A DNA stretch of 46,650 nucleotides from an uncultured Lachnospiraceae bacterium. GTDB taxonomy: Bacteria > Bacillota > Clostridia > Lachnospirales > Lachnospiraceae. The notes under the pieces are model-generated. The model did no database searches. It worked only from the letters and a program-made list of their open reading frames with translations, and was not told the origin of the DNA. The position numbers and the translations under genes were made by a program. The stretch covers positions 1-46,650 of the forward strand of contig URRW01000021.1 of the NCBI GenBank assembly GCA_900550285.1, given 5' to 3'. Position 1 is the first letter of the stretch. Each line of letters opens with the position of its first letter. Shown here one piece after another: positions 42,868 to 46,650 of this stretch.

Positions 42868-42896
42868 ATATCAACACGCGGTTTCCCGCCTGTCAA
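42868..42896 (-). promoter_or_regulatory. promoter of the secreted-protein gene
   Basis: Minus-strand TTGACA (42891-42896), 17-nt spacer, TGATAT (42868-42873). An alternative -10, GATATA, is one base further on. It sits in the gap after the LCP stop codon. Confidence 0.6.
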
Positions 42897-42917
42897 TACC
42901 CATTTCATTTTTTCGCG

Positions 42918-44012
42918 TTATTCCGTGACTTCTTCATAAAAAACATCCAGCACCAGCTCGTATAGCGCCGTTTCATCCGGGTAAAATTCTTCAAACTTTT
43001 CTCCCATTTCCACAGTTCCTGTCATCGAATGCAGATTCTCTGCCCCGAAGCTGTAGGACAACGCTTCCCCTGCCAGATATACCGCCTCATCTGCGGTCAC
43101 ATTTGTTACCATATAGGGTGTGATCGCCGTATAAAGCGTCAGCGGCAAGGTCATATCCTGCTTCATCGCCTTTTTTGCCTGAGCGATAAACTGTGTCAGA
43201 TACTGCTTTTCCCGCTCCAGCCTCTCTTCTGCGCTCTGCGCCTTTTTCGTGTCCCGGTGACGGATGAATTTATGCGCCTCTTCCCCTTCCAGATGAACGG
43301 TCTCACCGGCTGTCCATCCCTTTTCCAGACCCGCGGCAGACTCCGGGATTACTACGTCAACGCCGCCCACCGCGTCGTTGATGTCTGCCACCGCCGACAT
43401 GTTCAGCGCGCAGTAACCGTGGATAGGAAGCCCGTAAAACAGCTCTGAAACTGCCCTTACCGTATTTTCACAGCTTTCCTCCAGCCCATCCCCATAAGCG
43501 TGTGAAAGAGCGATCTGCGCCGTCTGCTTTCCTGCATACAGCCCATTTTCATCATATACGTCCATCGGGGTCATCGTATCCCGGTTGATCCCGATCACGC
43601 TTATCGTTTTTTCTTCCGGATCCAGCGCCGCCAGAAAAAGGGCGTCTGCCTGCCCGCCCTTAAACAGATTGGACGACGCCTTTACCTCTCCGCCTTTATC
43701 AATCCCCATAAAAAGAAAGGTCATAATATCCTGCTTATACCGATAGACCTTTCCCTGATACCGGATGCTCCCTGCTTCAAGCTGCTCTTCTGACTCTTCG
43801 GGCGCTTCTGTTTCCTGCTGCATCTGCGCCGGAATGGCCTCCTGCTTTTTCGCCAGTCTGTTCTGACCGCTGCGGTTCATTACCATATAAGCCGCCCCTG
43901 CAGTAATCCCCACCGCCAGAAACAATCCGAGCACTGCCAGAAAAACAATGCCGGCTTTTTGCCCTGCCGAAAACCGCCTTTTCTTTTTTCTGCGTTTCTT
44001 TTCCTGTTTCAT
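42918..44012 (-). CDS. LytR-CpsA-Psr (LCP) family cell-wall glycopolymer transferase
   Basis: Membrane-anchored ligase that attaches polyprenyl-linked glycopolymers to peptidoglycan. 364 residues: basic cytoplasmic N terminus, membrane span about 19-43, Glu-rich linker, then the extracellular LCP domain (about 95-310) with FLFMGIDKGG, ADALFLAALDPEEKTISVIGINRDTM, GGVDVVIPE and EEAHKFIRHRDT, which hold the conserved Asp/Arg lipid-phosphate-binding residues. The ATG overlaps the pseudo-sortase stop by 4 nt. With the upstream glycosylphosphotransferase it outlines a surface-polysaccharide start-and-attach pathway. Confidence 0.92.
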   Translation of the reverse strand: MKQEKKRRKKKRRFSAGQKAGIVFLAVLGLFLAVGITAGAAYMVMNRSGQNRLAKKQEAIPAQMQQETEAPEESEEQLEAGSIRYQGKVYRYKQDIMTFLFMGIDKGGEVKASSNLFKGGQADALFLAALDPEEKTISVIGINRDTMTPMDVYDENGLYAGKQTAQIALSHAYGDGLEESCENTVRAVSELFYGLPIHGYCALNMSAVADINDAVGGVDVVIPESAAGLEKGWTAGETVHLEGEEAHKFIRHRDTKKAQSAEERLEREKQYLTQFIAQAKKAMKQDMTLPLTLYTAITPYMVTNVTADEAVYLAGEALSYSFGAENLHSMTGTVEMGEKFEEFYPDETALYELVLDVFYEEVTE

Positions 44013-44800
44013 TCTGCTCCTTTAGTCAAAACCGCCTGTACCAGATACCGCTGGTCATCCTGCCCGGTCACGCCGGTGGACAGCGTGACAATCCTGTCTT
44101 TTGCCGTCACTTCCATCGATTCATCAATAAAAGCATCCATTTTGCGGATCGCAAAAATCTCATTTAAATAATTCTGATAAACCGTCTCGTCCGAAAAATC
44201 AAAAGAGGCGATCAAATGGCGGTCGTCATACGGATATGCCGCAAAAATCTCATATTCCAGCGTCTGTTCTGGCAAATAGATCAGCAGCTTCCTGTTTTTA
44301 TCAAAAAAATCCCGATCCTGATATTGATGCAGCTTTCCGAAGCGTCCGCTCACGTTTCTGCCGTAAATTACCGTATTGTTATCCGTAAATTCTTTGCCGT
44401 TCACATACTCCGTGTAAATGCAGCCGCCATCGTCAGCCTCCCGGTCTTCATTATGGCTTAAATAAAACGCCGTATCCTGACTGTCCTGCAAAATTGGAAA
44501 GCTTATGTCTGTGCCCGGAATATCCAGCCACGCATACGCATCCCCGTTGATCCTTTGCAGCATTTCCAGCTTTTCAGAAATCGTCTCCCCTTTTTCCATC
44601 GCCTCAGCAGCTTTTGTGCCGGTGGGCAGCCTCGTTTCAGATTCCGCTAAAGCTTCCGCGCTTTCTGTCCCCACACTTTCTGCGGTTTCTCCCGCCCCAT
44701 TTTCTGCTGTGCTAGGATTCGACGTATTGCCGCAGCCTGAAACTGCTAAAACAACTGCGCAGCCCAAAACAGCTACGCAGCCTTTCCAACTTTTCTTCAT
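44009..44800 (-). CDS. class-B sortase-like lipoprotein lacking catalytic His and Cys
   Basis: 263 residues from the ATG at 44800 (TAAGGAG 9 nt upstream). A type II signal peptide ends in VSGC with lipidated C23, then a Ser/Thr/Glu-rich linker to about 75. The remainder is sortase B-like: YAWLDIPGTDISFPILQ, DNNTVIYGRNV, FGKLHQYQDRDFFDKN, IVTLSTGVTG, RYLVQAVL. The catalytic His of VIYGHN is R148 and the catalytic Cys of LSTC is G243. Only the Arg (R251) remains. It is therefore very unlikely to be a transpeptidase. Active sortases normally have a membrane helix, not a lipid anchor. Between the glycosylphosphotransferase and LCP genes, a binding or scaffold role is possible. Confidence 0.88.
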   Translation of the reverse strand: MKKSWKGCVAVLGCAVVLAVSGCGNTSNPSTAENGAGETAESVGTESAEALAESETRLPTGTKAAEAMEKGETISEKLEMLQRINGDAYAWLDIPGTDISFPILQDSQDTAFYLSHNEDREADDGGCIYTEYVNGKEFTDNNTVIYGRNVSGRFGKLHQYQDRDFFDKNRKLLIYLPEQTLEYEIFAAYPYDDRHLIASFDFSDETVYQNYLNEIFAIRKMDAFIDESMEVTAKDRIVTLSTGVTGQDDQRYLVQAVLTKGAE

Positions 44801-44826
44801 CAATCAAAGCTCCTTACTGTGAGCCG

Positions 44827-46242
44827 TTATCGCGCGCCCTTCTGCGCAAATACCTGCAGCACAGTTTTCAATAAAATCTTAATATCCAGCATAAACGACC
44901 AGTTGTCGATATACTCTACATCCAGACGGACGATCTCTTCAAAATCCGTAATGTCGCTTCTGCCGCTTACCTGCCACATTCCGGTCAGCCCTGGTCGGAA
45001 GCTTAGGCGCTTCTTGTGGTAAGGGCTGTACTGGGAAAATTCATCCAGCGTCGGCGGGCGCGTTCCCACAAGGCTCATATCGCCTTTTAAAATATTGATA
45101 AACTGCGGAAACTCGTCCAGGCTTGTCTTTCTTAAAAACGCGCCGATCTTTGTAATGCGCGGATCATTTTCCATCTTGAACATCAGCCCGTTCATCTCAT
45201 TCTGCGCCATCAGCTCCTTCTTGCGTTCCTCCGCATCCGCATACATCGAACGGAATTTGTACATCTTAAAAATCCGCCCGTTGCGCCCGACTCTTTTCTG
45301 TGCAAAAAAGATCGGTCCCGGAGACTCAATTTTGATCAGCGGCCCTACCGTTACCGTCAAAACCGCCAAAATCACAAGACCTGCCAGACCTCCCAAAATA
45401 TCCAGCAGCCGTTTTAACAAAAGCTGCCCCACCGGAACAAACCGGTTTGCATACGTCACAGTATAAAAACGTCCGAACTGTGTCAGCGCCTTCTGATGCG
45501 CGCCGGAAAGCTCCGGAACCGGGATCCGGCAATGGATTGTAATTCCCATCTGGGATAAAATATCCATCATCTCCAGAATTTCTTTTTTCTGGGGATCGTC
45601 CGCCGCAATAATTACCTCGTCCAGCGAAGCCCCCTTGCAGTACTCGATCAGATCCTTTCCCTGCGCTACGACAGGCAGCCCCCTGACGCTCTCCTTTTGC
45701 GCCCCGTCCATCACAACGATCCCGAGAAGCTCATAGCTTAAGCCCTTCGACGCGTTCATATCCTCCGCCAGCGCGTCCGCAAAAGCGCTGTCTGCCACCA
45801 GAAGCGTTCTTCTGCTCTCCCTGAAAAAACGGTACAACGACGGGAAAAACCGCTTCCATAGCTGATGCACAATCAGCATCAGCACGCAATCCAGCAAAAT
45901 AAAATAGAAAAACACCAATCTGGAATACGCATCCAGCCGCCCCAGAAAATACAGCACAACGGCAGCCCCTGCAAAGATCACCGCATTATTCCTCACAACG
46001 CAGGCAAATTCATGCAGCGGTCCCCTTACGAGCATTCCCCGATACAGATTGCCAAACAGGTTCAACGCCAAAAATACGACAAGGCTTGCCCCCAAAAGCA
46101 GTCCAAAATCCATGCGCGCGTCATCACTTTCAAATAAGCGCCCGTTACGCATATAATTGGCAATCATCAGGCTGACCGCGATGATCCCGCAGTCCATCAG
46201 CATTACAATTAGATTTTGCAAATTTGATTTTCTCTGGTACAT
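44827..46242 (-). CDS. undecaprenyl-phosphate glycosylphosphotransferase (polyisoprenyl-phosphate hexose-1-P transferase)
   Basis: Initiates exopolysaccharide or capsule synthesis by moving a sugar-1-phosphate to undecaprenyl phosphate. 471 residues: four N-terminal membrane helices (about 10-125), a CoA-binding-like cytoplasmic domain (about 140-260), then a re-entrant or membrane helix (near 280-300) and the bacterial sugar transferase domain. Diagnostic motifs are KIESPGPIFFAQKRVGRNG, KMYKFRSM, TSLDEFPQFINILKGDMSLVGTRPP and RPGLTGMWQVSGRS. First gene of the operon with the pseudo-sortase and LCP genes. GGGGAG precedes the ATG. The sugar cannot be determined from sequence. Confidence 0.94.
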   Translation of the reverse strand: MYQRKSNLQNLIVMLMDCGIIAVSLMIANYMRNGRLFESDDARMDFGLLLGASLVVFLALNLFGNLYRGMLVRGPLHEFACVVRNNAVIFAGAAVVLYFLGRLDAYSRLVFFYFILLDCVLMLIVHQLWKRFFPSLYRFFRESRRTLLVADSAFADALAEDMNASKGLSYELLGIVVMDGAQKESVRGLPVVAQGKDLIEYCKGASLDEVIIAADDPQKKEILEMMDILSQMGITIHCRIPVPELSGAHQKALTQFGRFYTVTYANRFVPVGQLLLKRLLDILGGLAGLVILAVLTVTVGPLIKIESPGPIFFAQKRVGRNGRIFKMYKFRSMYADAEERKKELMAQNEMNGLMFKMENDPRITKIGAFLRKTSLDEFPQFINILKGDMSLVGTRPPTLDEFSQYSPYHKKRLSFRPGLTGMWQVSGRSDITDFEEIVRLDVEYIDNWSFMLDIKILLKTVLQVFAQKGAR

Positions 46243-46281
46243 CTCACAACTCCCCTAAATTATGATTGAAGTCAATTAGAT

Positions 46282-46310
46282 ATTGTACACGTTTTTTCAT
46301 TGAAAATCAA
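46282..46310 (-). promoter_or_regulatory. promoter of the glycosylphosphotransferase operon
   Basis: Minus-strand TTGATT (46305-46310), 17-nt spacer, TACAAT (46282-46287). Predicted start near 46275, 33 nt before the ATG. Confidence 0.7.
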
Positions 46311-46393
46311 TTCTGGTAAAACGTAATTTTTCGGGAGGAGGGAACTCAAAGCAAAAAGCTATCCGAAACAGCCGAGGGAAGCTGCCCTGTATC

Positions 46394-46650
46394 TCAAAGT
46401 TGTTGCTTATCCGCAGGCTGATACACAGATTCTCGATTCAAAAGCCATTCTTTTACGACTTCCAGCTCTATACCAACCGCCAACGCGATCTGCTCTGCCG
46501 GAAGCCCCATTCCTGCCAGTGCGCAGGCGGTTTCCCTTTTTCCTTCTTGTATTCCCTCCTGTATCCCCTCCAGCATTCCTTCCTGCCTGCTGTCTTCCAT
46601 CATCTCTTCGATTGCCTTGCACATGTCAACTTCCTCCTCTTCTTCCCGAA
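46394..46650 (-). CDS. C-terminal part of an Rpn-like nuclease gene (5' end outside window)
   Basis: The frame is open to the window edge and ends at 46394, so the gene is cut by the window. What is visible is an acidic stretch, MCKAIEEMMEDSRQEG, then the repeated EGIQEG pattern (LEGIQEGIQEGK) and a short helical tail (LPAEQIALAVGIELEVVKEWL) like those closing Rpn-family nuclease/transposase proteins. An internal ATG at 46622-46624 has GGAGGAAGTTGAC upstream and could start a 76-residue product, but the open frame further upstream and the tail-like content favour a truncated longer gene. Confidence 0.65.
   Translation of the reverse strand, partial: REEEEEVDMCKAIEEMMEDSRQEGMLEGIQEGIQEGKRETACALAGMGLPAEQIALAVGIELEVVKEWLLNRESVYQPADKQQL

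Overview
The window looks like chromosomal DNA of a GC-rich Bacillota, most probably a Lachnospiraceae-type clostridium. Support comes from strong AGGAGG-like ribosome binding sites, sigma-A promoters with 16-18 nt spacers, a Spo0A-type DNA-binding domain, a MurE with the meso-diaminopimelate (DNPR) motif, YtrA/GntR regulation, and Rpn-type nuclease genes with clostridial C-terminal tails. No rRNA, tRNA, CRISPR array or intact insertion sequence was seen.

Layout. 0-11.7 kb (minus strand) is housekeeping: promoter-murE-priA-def-fmt-Zn peptidase-rsmB-rlmN as one tightly overlapping unit, preceded by secG-rnr-smpB. A 285-bp near-palindrome separates smpB from the murE promoter. 11.7-13.1 kb holds an Rpn-family nuclease gene whose 5' end is broken by a perfect 22-bp inverted repeat. 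13.1-20.9 kb is an oligopeptide ABC importer (oppA-B-C-D-F plus a small membrane protein), with three stem-loops between oppA and oppB and an unusual extracytoplasmic insertion in OppC. 20.9-26.8 kb holds a membrane protein, an M3 oligoendopeptidase and a YtrA-regulated ABC transporter.

26.9-32.0 kb (plus strand) has a CDF metal exporter, then a heterodimeric ABC exporter behind a 29-codon leader peptide, an 11-bp antiterminator candidate and two intrinsic terminators. This is the architecture of antibiotic-responsive, ribosome-mediated attenuation (compare bmrBCD of Bacillus subtilis). 32.1-35.2 kb (minus) carries thiN, a TPR membrane protein, an A24 prepilin peptidase and a GNAT protein. 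35.4-41.1 kb (plus) is an ion module: a short KdpD-like kinase, KdpE-like regulator, TrkH/KtrB, TrkA/KtrA, PiT phosphate transporter and DUF47 protein.

41.1-46.3 kb (minus) is the most unusual part. A Spo0A-like protein has the DNA-binding domain but no receiver. It sits behind a promoter with a perfect 0A box in the 5' leader and, upstream, two opposed arrays of CTCGA-type boxes phased exactly every 10 bp. Next come a secreted Ala/Val-rich protein and an envelope operon of a polyprenyl glycosylphosphotransferase, a sortase-B-fold lipoprotein lacking both catalytic His and Cys, and an LCP ligase. The window ends inside another Rpn-like gene.

All functions are inferred from reading the sequence; no database search was run.
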